Source: a virus
Length of the DNA: 48,588 bases
IMG/VR virus record: IMGVR_UViG_3300044980_000033
Location: 1 to 48,588 of that record
Direction: 5' to 3' (one strand)
Made by a program: the position numbers and the translations under genes. Positions 1-7,547 of the stretch are shown piece after piece. Numbering within the stretch: position 1 is the first letter of the stretch; each line of letters opens with the position of its first letter. A model generated the notes under the pieces. It saw only the letters and a program-made list of their open reading frames with translations, did no database searches and had not been told where the DNA came from.

Positions 1-127
1 GGGATTCACATTGATCGCAGTCACAGTCGTCACGGGCGAATTCGGAATCCCGTAAAAATCGGCCAGCACCATGCCGACCTGCACGCCAGAGATATTCGAT
101 ACGCCTGTGATGGTGTTGGTGCCTGTG
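1..127. repeat. Terminal overlap, left copy (circular contig)
   Basis: These 127 bases are identical to 48462-48588. An exact 127-base end overlap matches the largest common assembler k-mer and indicates a circular assembly. The nozzle reading frame passes through the join without a break, which supports this. It should be removed when counting genome length. Confidence 0.95.
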
Positions 128-1416
128 GTGATGATGCCGGTAAAGGTCAGCAACTCTCCCATGTTGGCTTGTATGATCTGGCCAGCCTGCGACCCCGTTC
201 CTATCGTGGCGTAGATTGAAGCGTTGACTCCGCCTCCTCCTACGATGTCCACTGAAGGAATCCCCGTATATCCGGCTCCATTCAAAACCAGATTTGGAAA
301 TGCGATGGTCGTGGTCGAATTTCCGTCGCCGCCGATCAAGTTTCCCAGAACCAGCCGCCCATTGATCGACTCCATGAAATCCCCGCCGATAAAGGGCAGG
401 CCGTTAAACAAAAAGACCGGAGTTGGAACAGTCGCTCCCGATCCGGTAGGGTCGATGATCTGGACTGTCGGGGCAGACGTGTAATTCTGCCCAAAAGAAT
501 TCATCACGATGGCGAGAATCGATCCCAGTCCATCTGTCGATAGAACCGCCGTCGCAGAAGCTCCCGTACCTCCTCCGCCGATGAAGGCAACGGTCGGAGC
601 CGAGTAGTCCGTCCCCCCTACGACCCCCGTACTCATCCCCGCCACGCCTGTATAGGCGCTGATCTCCTGCACGGTGTATCCGTTAGGATTATCTGAAAGA
701 ATTCCCGCCGCTACCGCAATCTGGCCCGTGATTTCAAGAGGGAAGGTTGCGCCGCCATTGAGGTTCACGATAGGCGGAGAGATATATGTCCCGCCCGCCG
801 TTACGGTGACTGAGGTCAGGTTTCCTCCCGCGACGGTTGCGAATCCAGCAGCCCCGGTCCCGCCGCCGTCCGAGAAAACGACTGTCGGGGTTGACGTAAA
901 ATATCCGCCCGGATTCAAGACTTCAACCGATGCGACGGCAAATGTCGGCCTCAAAGCATAGAGACCCAACTGCGATGCCGATGAAAAATAGAGCGTGTTG
1001 CCGATGACGCACACGCCGAATCGCGCATAACGTGGATAGGGAGTCGGGAAGGTGAATATCTTCGAGAACGTCTTCTGCGCGGAAATCGTCGCCGGATTGA
1101 CGTAATCGAGGTAGACCGCGAAATTCGTGATGATGACGGTCGGACCTTGTTGCGCGCCTGGTTGCTGTAGGTTTCCAAACGCGCACACGTTCTCGCCAGC
1201 GGCTAAGGTGGGCAGAGTGACAGTGAGAGTTGTCCCGAGGGGATTAAAAAGTGCGGGCGCTGGTTGGAGACGCCCGCGAACTGCCATTGCCGTACAGGAA
1301 GAACAAGCTCCGAAGGGAATCTGCGAGGAAGGTGCGGAGGTTACAAGGCCAGGCCAGGGTTGATTGTAGTCGCATTCAAGATAGCCGACTGGACGCTTCT
1401 GAGTGTAGCCGCCCAC
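1..1416 (-). CDS. Tail nozzle / DNA-stabilisation-like protein, N-terminal part (residues 1-472 of 998)
   Basis: This is the first part of a 998-residue protein that crosses the contig join; codon 473 begins at 48461 and the gene ends at 46881. The start chosen is GTG at 1416, 8 nt after a GGAGG and just inside the stop of the 74-residue gene upstream. The only in-frame alternative upstream is blocked by a TAG. The part holds repeated units with the pattern G-x2-Y-[ST]-[SG]-x-P-[TS]-V, for example GGYFTSTPTV, GGTYISPPIV, GGTDYSAPTV and GQNYTSAPTV. Such repeats are common in phage fibre and adhesin proteins. The C-terminal part resembles the beta-propeller nozzle proteins of podoviruses (P22 gp10, T7 gp12). 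I infer a tail-nozzle protein with a repeat-rich insertion. Confidence 0.75.
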   Translation of the reverse strand, partial: MGGYTQKRPVGYLECDYNQPWPGLVTSAPSSQIPFGACSSCTAMAVRGRLQPAPALFNPLGTTLTVTLPTLAAGENVCAFGNLQQPGAQQGPTVIITNFAVYLDYVNPATISAQKTFSKIFTFPTPYPRYARFGVCVIGNTLYFSSASQLGLYALRPTFAVASVEVLNPGGYFTSTPTVVFSDGGGTGAAGFATVAGGNLTSVTVTAGGTYISPPIVNLNGGATFPLEITGQIAVAAGILSDNPNGYTVQEISAYTGVAGMSTGVVGGTDYSAPTVAFIGGGGTGASATAVLSTDGLGSILAIVMNSFGQNYTSAPTVQIIDPTGSGATVPTPVFLFNGLPFIGGDFMESINGRLVLGNLIGGDGNSTTTIAFPNLVLNGAGYTGIPSVDIVGGGGVNASIYATIGTGSQAGQIIQANMGELLTFTGIITTGTNTITGVSNISGVQVGMVLADFYGIPNSPVTTVTAINVNP

Positions 1417-1417
1417 A

Positions 1418-1642
1418 TTACCTGCCTCCGCCAACCGAGATTGTGACTACGGAACTGGTACCCAATCCGCCCGATGCGATCACAATTCCATTCACCCATC
1501 CGAGCGGCCCGACGCGGTACTCAAGCGTACCCGCATCGGCAGTCCAGTCCACCAGCGTCTTGCCGTTCAAGTCCTTGATGACCACATGATCCGCTGCGGT
1601 CGATTCGGTGATGTTGAGATTCGTCACCTTCACGCGGGTCAT
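1418..1642 (-). CDS. Small late protein, 74 aa, start uncertain (possibly 5'-truncated)
   Basis: Beta-rich small protein (VKVTNLNITES, DLNGKTLVDWTADAG, GWVNGIVIASGG), probably a virion component given its place just before the nozzle gene, to which it is joined by a near-overlapping stop and start. The ATG at 1642 has no convincing Shine-Dalgarno. The same frame stays open for about 34 codons upstream into the end of the EndoVII gene (through NDISSTNWRLDTAPFTSAT) but contains no ATG, GTG or TTG there. The gene may have lost its original 5' end when the endonuclease gene inserted. No family was recognised. Confidence 0.6.
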   Translation of the reverse strand: MTRVKVTNLNITESTAADHVVIKDLNGKTLVDWTADAGTLEYRVGPLGWVNGIVIASGGLGTSSVVTISVGGGR

Positions 1643-1689
1643 GGTTGCGGACGTGAAAGGGGCAGTATCTAAACGCCAGTTGGTCGAGC

Positions 1690-2184
1690 TTATATCGTTG
1701 GCGATGTCACACCCCCCAGATATTGAATTGCTGATGACAAAAACTCAATGTTGTCCCTAAACATGCCTATGCCTGTATTGCATCGATGGCATAGGATGCC
1801 CCGAACAGACCCGGTTGAATGACAGTGATCGACGTGAAGTGCCCTCTCGGATTCATGTGATCCGCAGATGGCGCACACACCACCTTGTCGATCCAATAAC
1901 GCATCACGTTGTTCAAGAGTGATTCCAAAATTCTTCTTGAGATTGGCACGGCGGCTATGTTTCTTGTACGGCTCCGGATTTCTTTTTCTGCGGTCTTTAT
2001 TCGCAGCCAATATCTTGTCACGGTTTCGATGTTGATAGGCGAGATACTGCTGTCGATACTTTTCCGGGTTGTCAATCCGCCACTGGGCGACACGCTTCCT
2101 CGACGATGCGCGCTTCCGTTCCGTCGCTTCAACACTGAGGCGCGGGTAAGTCTCGACGAGCTTCTGATTAGGCCATCTTGGCAT
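1690..2184 (-). CDS. Recombination endonuclease VII-like (free-standing homing-type) nuclease
   Basis: The C-terminal half carries the EndoVII zinc/HNH signature: CAIC, then LHVDHCHSTG, then RGILCHRCN, a treble-clef fold with catalytic His/Asp and four zinc cysteines. The N-terminal half is very basic and rich in YRQQ and RDKI-type helices. T4 endonuclease VII (gp49) resolves branched DNA, but homologues like this often behave as free-standing homing nucleases. The start chosen is ATG 2184 (164 aa) because a promoter-like -10 ends 5 nt upstream and there is no SD. ATG 2199 gives 169 aa. It interrupts a run of stop/start-coupled late genes, which suggests insertion. Confidence 0.8.
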   Translation of the reverse strand: MPRWPNQKLVETYPRLSVEATERKRASSRKRVAQWRIDNPEKYRQQYLAYQHRNRDKILAANKDRRKRNPEPYKKHSRRANLKKNFGITLEQRDALLDRQGGVCAICGSHESERALHVDHCHSTGSVRGILCHRCNTGIGMFRDNIEFLSSAIQYLGGVTSPTI

Positions 2185-2189
2185 AGGTA

Positions 2190-2219
2190 ATGATACCATG
2201 CTTTGATGTCATTTGCCAT
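2190..2219 (-). promoter_or_regulatory. Putative extended -10 promoter for the EndoVII-like gene
   Basis: On the minus strand ATGGCA (-35, 4 of 6 matches) is followed after 18 nt by TGG-TATCAT, an extended -10 with 5 of 6 matches. ATG 2184 lies 5 nt past the -10, so the transcript would be leaderless. The HNH genes at 20033 and 28745 are arranged the same way. Confidence 0.45.
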
Positions 2220-2361
2220 TCTTGGCGTCCTCAGCCGCTTCTCTCGCTGCCGTGCATACGTGCTGCAACTTCTCGACGTTGACCTTGTACATCCCGCAGT
2301 GAATGCACGCACCATCCCCGCCGTATTCGTGAGCGGTCGATGGTTTGCCTTTTTGCGCCAT
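2209..2361 (-). CDS. 50-aa zinc-binding microprotein
   Basis: Starts at ATG 2361, which overlaps the TAA of the 232-aa gene (TAATG). It encodes MAQKGKPST..., with a C-I-H-C pair in GDGACIHCGM, a later His and Cys (LQHVC), and an Ala/Glu-rich helix at the end. The pattern C-x2-C...H-x-C suggests a small zinc knuckle. Its TGA overlaps another ATG (ATGA) that opens a 14-codon frame, possibly the stub of a gene interrupted by the EndoVII insertion. Function unknown. Confidence 0.6.
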   Translation of the reverse strand: MAQKGKPSTAHEYGGDGACIHCGMYKVNVEKLQHVCTAAREAAEDAKNGK

Positions 2362-3059
2362 TAGTTGAAGTTGAACGTGCAGTTCAAGGCTACGCCGTAA
2401 ATCGAAACTCCACCAGCTCCGGGAGTGATCGCCCAGGTAATGACCGGCAGATGATCTTGGGCGGTCAGGTAAGCCGGAGTAGTCAAAGGTACGGTCGTTG
2501 CATAGGGCGTTGCCGCCGCCGCGGTCTGCATGCCATTCGTTGCCGCCGCGAGCAGCGTGTTCGCTACCACCGCCGTCGCATTTGCATAGACGAAATCGAT
2601 CACGCCCACTGTATTGACGGTCGCAGCGTTGGTGGTGATGAGATAGTTGAACGTCACCGAGTTGATCTGGATGCCTTTAGGACGTGCGGCAGTAACCGGA
2701 GTGAATTGCGTGACGCCAGTGAAAGGAGGAGGGCCGGATACGCCGGCAGGAGTCGTGAACGTAGCCGGAGGAGATGCCTGACCGCGCGCACCCGGAGGCG
2801 GCGTGGTCGTGAATGTCGAAATGCTCGCGCCGAATGCTTCCTGCAAATCATCCTGCATGCCGGAGCGATAGACCAGTTTGTCGAGCGGGATCTGGAGAAC
2901 ATTCGCTGCGGAGGCAGTCGGGGTGCCGATGAGGCCGAGCGTTGAGGAGAATGTAACCGGCAATGCTCCGGTCGTGGGAGTCATGCCGAGGACGGAGATG
3001 GGAATAACCCCATCCACCATCCCCTGATCCTGCAACCACCGCTTCTGCGTCCTGCTCAT
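2361..3059 (-). CDS. Probable virion structural protein, 232 aa
   Basis: Starts 6 nt after a strong GGAGGT. The sequence is rich in Ala, Thr, Pro and Val with a Pro-rich linker near the middle (TPPPGARGQASPP). The C-terminal half looks all-beta (IQINSVTFNYLITTNAATVN; GVSIYGVALNCTFNFN). The ending resembles decoration or fibre-head domains of virion proteins. Its place between the capsid and nozzle genes supports a structural role, but no family was recognised. Confidence 0.65.
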   Translation of the reverse strand: MSRTQKRWLQDQGMVDGVIPISVLGMTPTTGALPVTFSSTLGLIGTPTASAANVLQIPLDKLVYRSGMQDDLQEAFGASISTFTTTPPPGARGQASPPATFTTPAGVSGPPPFTGVTQFTPVTAARPKGIQINSVTFNYLITTNAATVNTVGVIDFVYANATAVVANTLLAAATNGMQTAAAATPYATTVPLTTPAYLTAQDHLPVITWAITPGAGGVSIYGVALNCTFNFN

Positions 3060-3111
3060 TTTTACCTCCCACCGTCCGTTAGGATCGGCACATGGGTTAG
3101 TTGAGGTTTCG

Positions 3112-3312
3112 TTACGACTGCTTCGCTGGCGTGAGCAGCTCTCTGCTCAGGACTTTGCGATGATCCTCGTCGATCTGGTTGATCATGGTCTTCATCTCAT
3201 CCTCGTAGGAATAAATCTCCGTCTGTGGCTTTCCTACAAGCGCACCAGTGTCATCGTTTCTGCCGAGCACCGGCTTGGTAATGAGATTCGACAATGACTT
3301 CAAATTCTGCAT
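3112..3312 (-). CDS. Small late protein, 66 aa
   Basis: Charged protein with a C-terminal helix (DEMKTMINQIDEDHRKVLSRELL) and no Cys or membrane segment. Its ATG overlaps the stop of the upstream 94-aa gene (TGATG), so translation is probably coupled. It lies immediately downstream of the capsid gene, where head-completion or connector proteins are common. The function is unproven. Confidence 0.6.
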   Translation of the reverse strand: MQNLKSLSNLITKPVLGRNDDTGALVGKPQTEIYSYEDEMKTMINQIDEDHRKVLSRELLTPAKQS

Positions 3313-3596
3313 CAGAAATACTCCACATCCTCGTCCGGCTGGTTAGGCTCGCTCAGCTTCGGGTGCGGTTGAAGATCACTTGTATCCTGCGAAATATGCC
3401 TCGCAATGTCTGCGTCGCGTGAACCGAGCAATCCGAAATTTCCGCCTGTCACCGTGTCAGAAAACTCAGGGCTGACCAGCATTCCTTGTTCCCAGATCAT
3501 GTCGTCCAGATTCGACTTGATGCCTGAGCGAAAACAATACGCATAGGCTCCATGATCGCCGAGAAACTTGTTGGGCCAGCCCTTGCCGAAGCTCAT
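3312..3596 (-). CDS. Small late protein, 94 aa
   Basis: Follows the capsid gene by a few bases, with GGAAGG about 9 nt before the ATG. It has an aromatic N-terminal half (GKGWPNKFLGDHGAYAYCF) and an acidic, Pro-rich tail (PNQPDEDVEYF). Not recognised. Position suggests a head-associated protein. Confidence 0.6.
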   Translation of the reverse strand: MSFGKGWPNKFLGDHGAYAYCFRSGIKSNLDDMIWEQGMLVSPEFSDTVTGGNFGLLGSRDADIARHISQDTSDLQPHPKLSEPNQPDEDVEYF

Positions 3597-3599
3597 GGT

Positions 3600-4559
3600 T
3601 TACGGCCCTTCCGAAGCGAATGTGTTGATCCAGGTATCGGCCCCGGCTGAGAATCTCGAAATCGCCAGGAACTTCAAAGCCTGCTGATCGAAGTCCCGGT
3701 CATAGTCGCCGTAGATCGGTTGGCGCTCGTAGAACATCAGACGATGCTCGTCCTTGTTTCCGGTCAGGAACCAGTTTGAGGGAGATGTGAAGTAGTGGCC
3801 CACATCGTAAGTCAGGCCGGCCGAAACCAGCGCATTGACTTCGTTGTCGGAGGTGTAGGGCTTGCCGCTCGACCCGAGAAGCTCGATTGCGATGTACTCA
3901 AGCTCCGGCGGAATCCTCAAGTGCTTGGGCTTGGTCGCAACCGGAATGCCACGGGCATTCGGCATGCGCTGGAAGGTCATGGTCGCGTATTGAAGAGCGG
4001 TGAAGCTCAGATCGGCGTCCGTTGCGGGGCGGTTCGGGTAAGTGCCCGCCGCGGTAGAGAAGTTGCCTACGCCCGGCGCGATATTGGTCGCCGTTACACC
4101 ACCGAGGAGGGGATGCTGGTTGTTGAATAGTGACACACCGTCATCGGTGATGGTTCCGGTCGAGGAGAAGCCGAGATTGAAGACGTTACCGGCTGTCTGC
4201 TCCTGCGCGAAGATGTGGCCCTGCACAAGACCTTTGGGTGACTGCTCCATCATGCCGGTCTGGTCGTCCTGCATCAGCTCGTAGCTCATGCGCACGCCGA
4301 GGCCGAATGTCTGATGGATGTAACGCCGTGTGCCGCCCTGGATCAGGTAATCGTAGTAGACCGGCTGGCCTTCGTTCTTCGGCAGCGCGGGGCCGGTTCC
4401 GGCATAGTGAACGGCGTCCTCGTAAGCCTTCTTGGAGGGCAGAACATTCATCATCCCGCGAAACTCCACACGCCGCTGCTGGAGATCGAGAAACTCGATG
4501 AAGTTGTGTGCTACGTCAACTGACATAGCTTGATAGAACTGATTCCTCACCATGGTCAC
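3600..4559 (-). CDS. Major capsid protein (Mu GpT-like, HK97 fold)
   Basis: At 319 aa it has the usual length for this class. Features typical of GpT-like coat proteins are FNNQHPLLGG near the middle, PKHLRIPPELEYIAIELL (the 'P-x2-L-x-V/I-P-P-x-L' segment), the DNEVNALVSAGLTYDVGHYF and NWFLTGNKDEHRLMFYERQPI stretches, and a C-terminal FDQQALKFLAISRFSAGADTW. It forms the icosahedral shell. GTG 4559 is the most upstream start and has GGGAGGG about 8 nt before it; ATG 4553 is an alternative. Scaffold-like genes lie just upstream in the operon, as expected. Confidence 0.85.
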   Translation of the reverse strand: MTMVRNQFYQAMSVDVAHNFIEFLDLQQRRVEFRGMMNVLPSKKAYEDAVHYAGTGPALPKNEGQPVYYDYLIQGGTRRYIHQTFGLGVRMSYELMQDDQTGMMEQSPKGLVQGHIFAQEQTAGNVFNLGFSSTGTITDDGVSLFNNQHPLLGGVTATNIAPGVGNFSTAAGTYPNRPATDADLSFTALQYATMTFQRMPNARGIPVATKPKHLRIPPELEYIAIELLGSSGKPYTSDNEVNALVSAGLTYDVGHYFTSPSNWFLTGNKDEHRLMFYERQPIYGDYDRDFDQQALKFLAISRFSAGADTWINTFASEGP

Positions 4560-4587
4560 TTCAGTACCCTCCCGGCATCAAAAGCCG

Positions 4588-5250
4588 TTACTGCAATCCC
4601 TGAATTACTGCCGTGTTGAACACAACCCAGATGCGGCCGTAGTTCTGCTGCGTGGTCGTCGATCCTGCGACCAGATCGAGCGGGTTGATCCCCACCACGT
4701 TCACATCGTTGTACGATCCCGCGTTGACTTCTGCCAGATCGGCATACCACCAGCCGTTGCCATCCTTGTTCAACGCGATAGTCGAACCGATCAGCGAGGT
4801 CGTCGCGTTGTAGGTCGAGCCAGTCGAGTTATCGACCTGGATCTCGAAGATGGTGTCGAGCGTGGCGACGTAAACCACCGCCAGACCATCGGCAAACGGA
4901 GCGCCATGGTAAATCGAGTAGGCGTTCGGCTGATTGACCACATCCTGCACCGCGCCCAATGCGCCGGGATAGCCAGTCGATCCGAACAGCGGCGACGCGC
5001 CGGCACCGTTTGTGCCGTAATTCCTGCCCTTCAAGGCCGTCACGCCGAGCGCGATCAATTGCGTCGATCCGTTCGATGGCGTCGAGGCGATGATGTAGCC
5101 GGAGGTTCCGCCGGAAGTGGACTTCTGCACGGGCGTGCCCGGTTGCCAGGTCTGTCCAGAGGCTTCGAGGTAATCGAAGATTTTCTCTTGGTTGCCGCTG
5201 ATCGTCGAAACGACCTGCATGGGAAGATGCGTAGAAAGACCGACTGCCAT
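4588..5250 (-). CDS. Probable capsid decoration or minor head protein, 220 aa
   Basis: Starts after a GGAG, immediately upstream of the capsid gene. Gly/Ser/Thr/Asn-rich and apparently all-beta (VVSTISGNQEKIFDYLEASG; VYVATLDTIFEIQVDNSTGS; NYGRIWVVFNTAVIQGLQ). No Cys. Proteins of this size and composition directly before the capsid gene are often head decoration proteins, but I recognise no specific family. Confidence 0.6.
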   Translation of the reverse strand: MAVGLSTHLPMQVVSTISGNQEKIFDYLEASGQTWQPGTPVQKSTSGGTSGYIIASTPSNGSTQLIALGVTALKGRNYGTNGAGASPLFGSTGYPGALGAVQDVVNQPNAYSIYHGAPFADGLAVVYVATLDTIFEIQVDNSTGSTYNATTSLIGSTIALNKDGNGWWYADLAEVNAGSYNDVNVVGINPLDLVAGSTTTQQNYGRIWVVFNTAVIQGLQ

Positions 5251-5259
5251 GGTGTGCTC

Positions 5260-5931
5260 CTATCCGTTTGTCGGAATCATCGTTACCGGGCCGACGCCTG
5301 AGAACTCGCTGGCCTGTGGCGTGTAGTAATAGCCGACTTTGCCATCACCCGCTCCGCCGATCTGAGATTCTGCCTTGCTCATGTAGCTGGATTTTCCGCC
5401 CAGAACCTTCGCCATCTCCATCCATTGAGCGTACTTGCGGAAGAGTTTGGCCTTGTGAATCTTCATCAGGATCAGATCGCCCTCGCGAATACAGCCATCG
5501 TCATCGTTGATGTTCTTGGCGACCAACTCGCAATCCTCGACCTTGGCCGGGATGAATCCGAGCGCGCGGGCTTCATTGACTCTCTGGCCATCGCGGGCCT
5601 TGCAGTTGAACCAGTGACCGGCCCACTGCGGGTCTTTGAAGATGACGGTGAGATTTTGAGGCAGGCGGCCCGAGGAAAGATCGGCGAGATTGACCGGCAG
5701 GTTGTAGAAATCCTGCTCCGTCATCTTCTCGATTGGCTTGGGCAAAATGACTACTTCGCCGTCGAGCGTGTACTTGTAGAGCATCCGCCCGTCGCCGCCT
5801 AAAAATGCTCCGTCCTGCGGCTTTTCGCTGGCGCCGGGAGCGTGCGAGGGAATGCCTTGAGGGGCTGAGACGGTGCTGGCATTGACCTGGGCGAGTAATT
5901 CTTTGGGGTCGATGGTGTCTTTAGGCGACAT
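5260..5931 (-). CDS. Late protein of unknown function, 223 aa (head assembly region)
   Basis: The N-terminal 50 residues are Pro/Ser-rich and look unstructured. A folded middle (MLYKYTLDGEVVILPKPIEKMT; LTVIFKDPQWAGHWFNCKARDG) and helical stretch (KLFRKYAQWMEMAKVLGG) follow. The gene overlaps the upstream 237-aa gene by 11 nt and ends 10 nt before the next gene. A role in capsid assembly is likely from position only. Confidence 0.6.
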   Translation of the reverse strand: MSPKDTIDPKELLAQVNASTVSAPQGIPSHAPGASEKPQDGAFLGGDGRMLYKYTLDGEVVILPKPIEKMTEQDFYNLPVNLADLSSGRLPQNLTVIFKDPQWAGHWFNCKARDGQRVNEARALGFIPAKVEDCELVAKNINDDDGCIREGDLILMKIHKAKLFRKYAQWMEMAKVLGGKSSYMSKAESQIGGAGDGKVGYYYTPQASEFSGVGPVTMIPTNG

Positions 5932-6634
5932 TCTTCACCGCCGCCTTGTAACGCTCGATATCGATTGGCTCTCCATCGACGGCCATCAGCTTGTTGATTG
6001 CCGCGGCCTTGTCGAGTGGAATGCCGCGCTCCTTCAACCGCGCCGCGACTTCCGGATCGAATCCCTTGTTCGGGTCCGTCACATCCCCGCTCGCATTCGG
6101 CGCGAAGCTCGATCCACCCATGAGAGAGGGATAAGAACCGCCTTCAAGCTCGCCCTTCATGTATTTGTCGCCGACGAAGGTGCGGATCATCCACGGCCAG
6201 AATCCGGCAGTGCCTCTCTGTTCGGCGGGGAACTTTGAAGCAGACTCAAGCAACTGAGCACCGAATTTCTGGAAGACGCCGGGATTTTCCTGCCGCGCGC
6301 GAATCTCCATCAAACCAGCTTGAGCTTCAAGAGCCGTCTTCTGCGTTCCGGCCGTGGCGCGGGCAACAAATCCTGCCGGGTCGGTCAAAACCTGTGTCGT
6401 GGGGTCATTCTGGTCGGCGAGAACGGCGGGGTCGGGTACGGGGTCAGGGCCTTTGGTTAATTTGGCCAGCGCGCCTTGAATCTCGGCGAGGGAGCCTTTC
6501 AACCCATCGACGGCATCAGTCGCCGCCTTGAGGTCTTCCTTGGTGGCGGCGGAGTCGAGCTTCGACTTCAAATCTTCCGGCTTCATGCCGAGTATCTCTT
6601 CGGCTGAAACACCCTTATTGTTGCCCCACGCCAT
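5921..6634 (-). CDS. Scaffold-like head assembly protein, 237 aa
   Basis: A mostly helical, charged protein. The N-terminal 60 residues form a probable coiled coil (EEILGMKPEDLKSKLDSAAT, then AVDGLKGSLAEIQGALAKLT), followed by a Pro/Asp-rich hinge and further helices. It lacks Cys. Size, helix content and location between portal and capsid are typical of a scaffolding protein, though sequence alone does not prove it. GGGGG precedes the ATG. Confidence 0.55.
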   Translation of the reverse strand: MAWGNNKGVSAEEILGMKPEDLKSKLDSAATKEDLKAATDAVDGLKGSLAEIQGALAKLTKGPDPVPDPAVLADQNDPTTQVLTDPAGFVARATAGTQKTALEAQAGLMEIRARQENPGVFQKFGAQLLESASKFPAEQRGTAGFWPWMIRTFVGDKYMKGELEGGSYPSLMGGSSFAPNASGDVTDPNKGFDPEVAARLKERGIPLDKAAAINKLMAVDGEPIDIERYKAAVKNVA

Positions 6635-6694
6635 CCGTTACCCCCTGATTTGATAGCAAACAACGATTTGTTCATGGTGTCAAGTCTATTATTT

Positions 6695-7027
6695 CTAGTA
6701 CCCGGCAGCACCACGGTCTTTTGATGCCATTTGCTTGCCCTGTTCGGCGGCGATTTGACCCTCGACCGATCCGGGAAGAGCCAGAATGATCTTCGCGCAC
6801 GCGACCATGCCACGCAGGTAATCGACATCCCTCACTTCACACTTTTCGCCGAGCATTTTCTGAATGCCGTTAGCCAAAATCCCCCGCAGATACGGGTCGA
6901 TTCCCTTCTTCCACTCGTCCTGAGACAGATAGACTCTCATCGACTCAAGACGCGATGCGATGGCCTCGTTCCACTCTTTCGATCCGGACTTTTGCAGCAG
7001 TTCCGCGAAGTCGATTTCATTCTTCAT
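6695..7027 (-). CDS. Helical late protein, 110 aa
   Basis: Its ATG overlaps the stop of the 25-aa micro-ORF upstream (TAATG), which suggests coupled translation since the SD is weak. Content is helical and charged (EIDFAELLQKSGSKEWNEAI; ...QKMLGEKCEVRDVDYLRGMV...). This type of small helical protein near the portal gene is common in podoviruses. No family recognised. Confidence 0.6.
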   Translation of the reverse strand: MKNEIDFAELLQKSGSKEWNEAIASRLESMRVYLSQDEWKKGIDPYLRGILANGIQKMLGEKCEVRDVDYLRGMVACAKIILALPGSVEGQIAAEQGKQMASKDRGAAGY

Positions 7028-7104
7028 TAGCTGTACCAGTTCTCCATGCCAAAATCATCGGCGGTGATCGAAACCCATTCCCATGAAAAAATCAGGCGTC
7101 TCAC
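7027..7104 (-). CDS. 25-aa micro-ORF linking the GNAT and 110-aa genes
   Basis: GTG at 7104 overlaps the TGA of the GNAT gene (GTGA), and its TAA overlaps the next ATG (TAATG). The peptide is rich in aromatic and acidic residues (SWEWVSITADDFGMENWYS at its C-terminal end). Perfect abutment on both sides argues that it is translated, at least to carry ribosomes to the next gene. No SD is visible, so confidence is limited. Confidence 0.4.
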   Translation of the reverse strand: MRRLIFSWEWVSITADDFGMENWYS

Positions 7105-7547
7105 GATCTGCACCAGAGAATTGCGTCCACGTTGTCCTCGTAGAAATCGGGCACGTATTGGACCGGGATGAATCCGGCCTTGTTAAGCAGCGCGCCACTC
7201 CGAATGTTATCGAGCATTGTGTGAGCCTGGATGACGCGACAATTATTGCGCTCCAGTTCGTCGAGACGCCAATTAAGAAGCATCCTCCCCAGCCCCCTTC
7301 CCTGATATTCAGGAAGTACGGCAGTTGAGTAAAGATAACCGACACGGAAGGCATAACGCGCCACGCAATAACCAACTAACTTTTCGCCGTCATAGATTCC
7401 GCCGCGAATTTGGCTGCGCTTAAGAATGTCCCCGATTTCTTCCGTAGGGAAACGGCTGGCGTCGTTGAAACAAGTCTTTTCGATGGCATCGACCTGACCT
7501 ACTAAAGCGTCGTCAATGGCGAAAAATTCGCTTACCTTCCAAATCAT
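7101..7547 (-). CDS. GNAT-family N-acetyltransferase
   Basis: 148 aa, a complete single GNAT domain. Motif A, YSTAVLPEYQGRGLGRMLL, carries the acetyl-CoA pyrophosphate-binding Q-x-x-G-x-G/A signature. The following segment has a typical motif B (MLDNIRSGALLNKAGFIPV). It transfers an acetyl group from acetyl-CoA to an amine; the target is unknown. It is coupled to the portal gene by ATGA. In a head operon it could modify a virion protein or a host protein late in infection; both are guesses. Confidence 0.85.
   Translation of the reverse strand: MIWKVSEFFAIDDALVGQVDAIEKTCFNDASRFPTEEIGDILKRSQIRGGIYDGEKLVGYCVARYAFRVGYLYSTAVLPEYQGRGLGRMLLNWRLDELERNNCRVIQAHTMLDNIRSGALLNKAGFIPVQYVPDFYEDNVDAILWCRS

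Noticed and set aside
1-127. True packaging terminal repeats (T7-like)
   Set aside because: Length is exactly 127, the usual assembler overlap, and the repeat lies in the middle of a coding gene rather than at an intergenic packaging end.
1690-2208. Group I intron holding the EndoVII-like gene
   Set aside because: The nuclease ORF fills nearly all of the interval; no room for a catalytic core and no pairing elements were noticed.
1767-2315. 182-codon minus-strand ORF overlapping the EndoVII gene
   Set aside because: Arg/Ser-rich shadow; the EndoVII frame has clear zinc/HNH motifs.
4552-5301. Plus-strand ORF of 249 codons over the 220-aa late gene
   Set aside because: Arg-rich antisense composition, no SD, inside a dense minus-strand operon.
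7055-7375. 106-codon minus-strand ORF over the GNAT gene
   Set aside because: Out-of-frame shadow of the GNAT frame, which has intact acetyl-CoA motifs.
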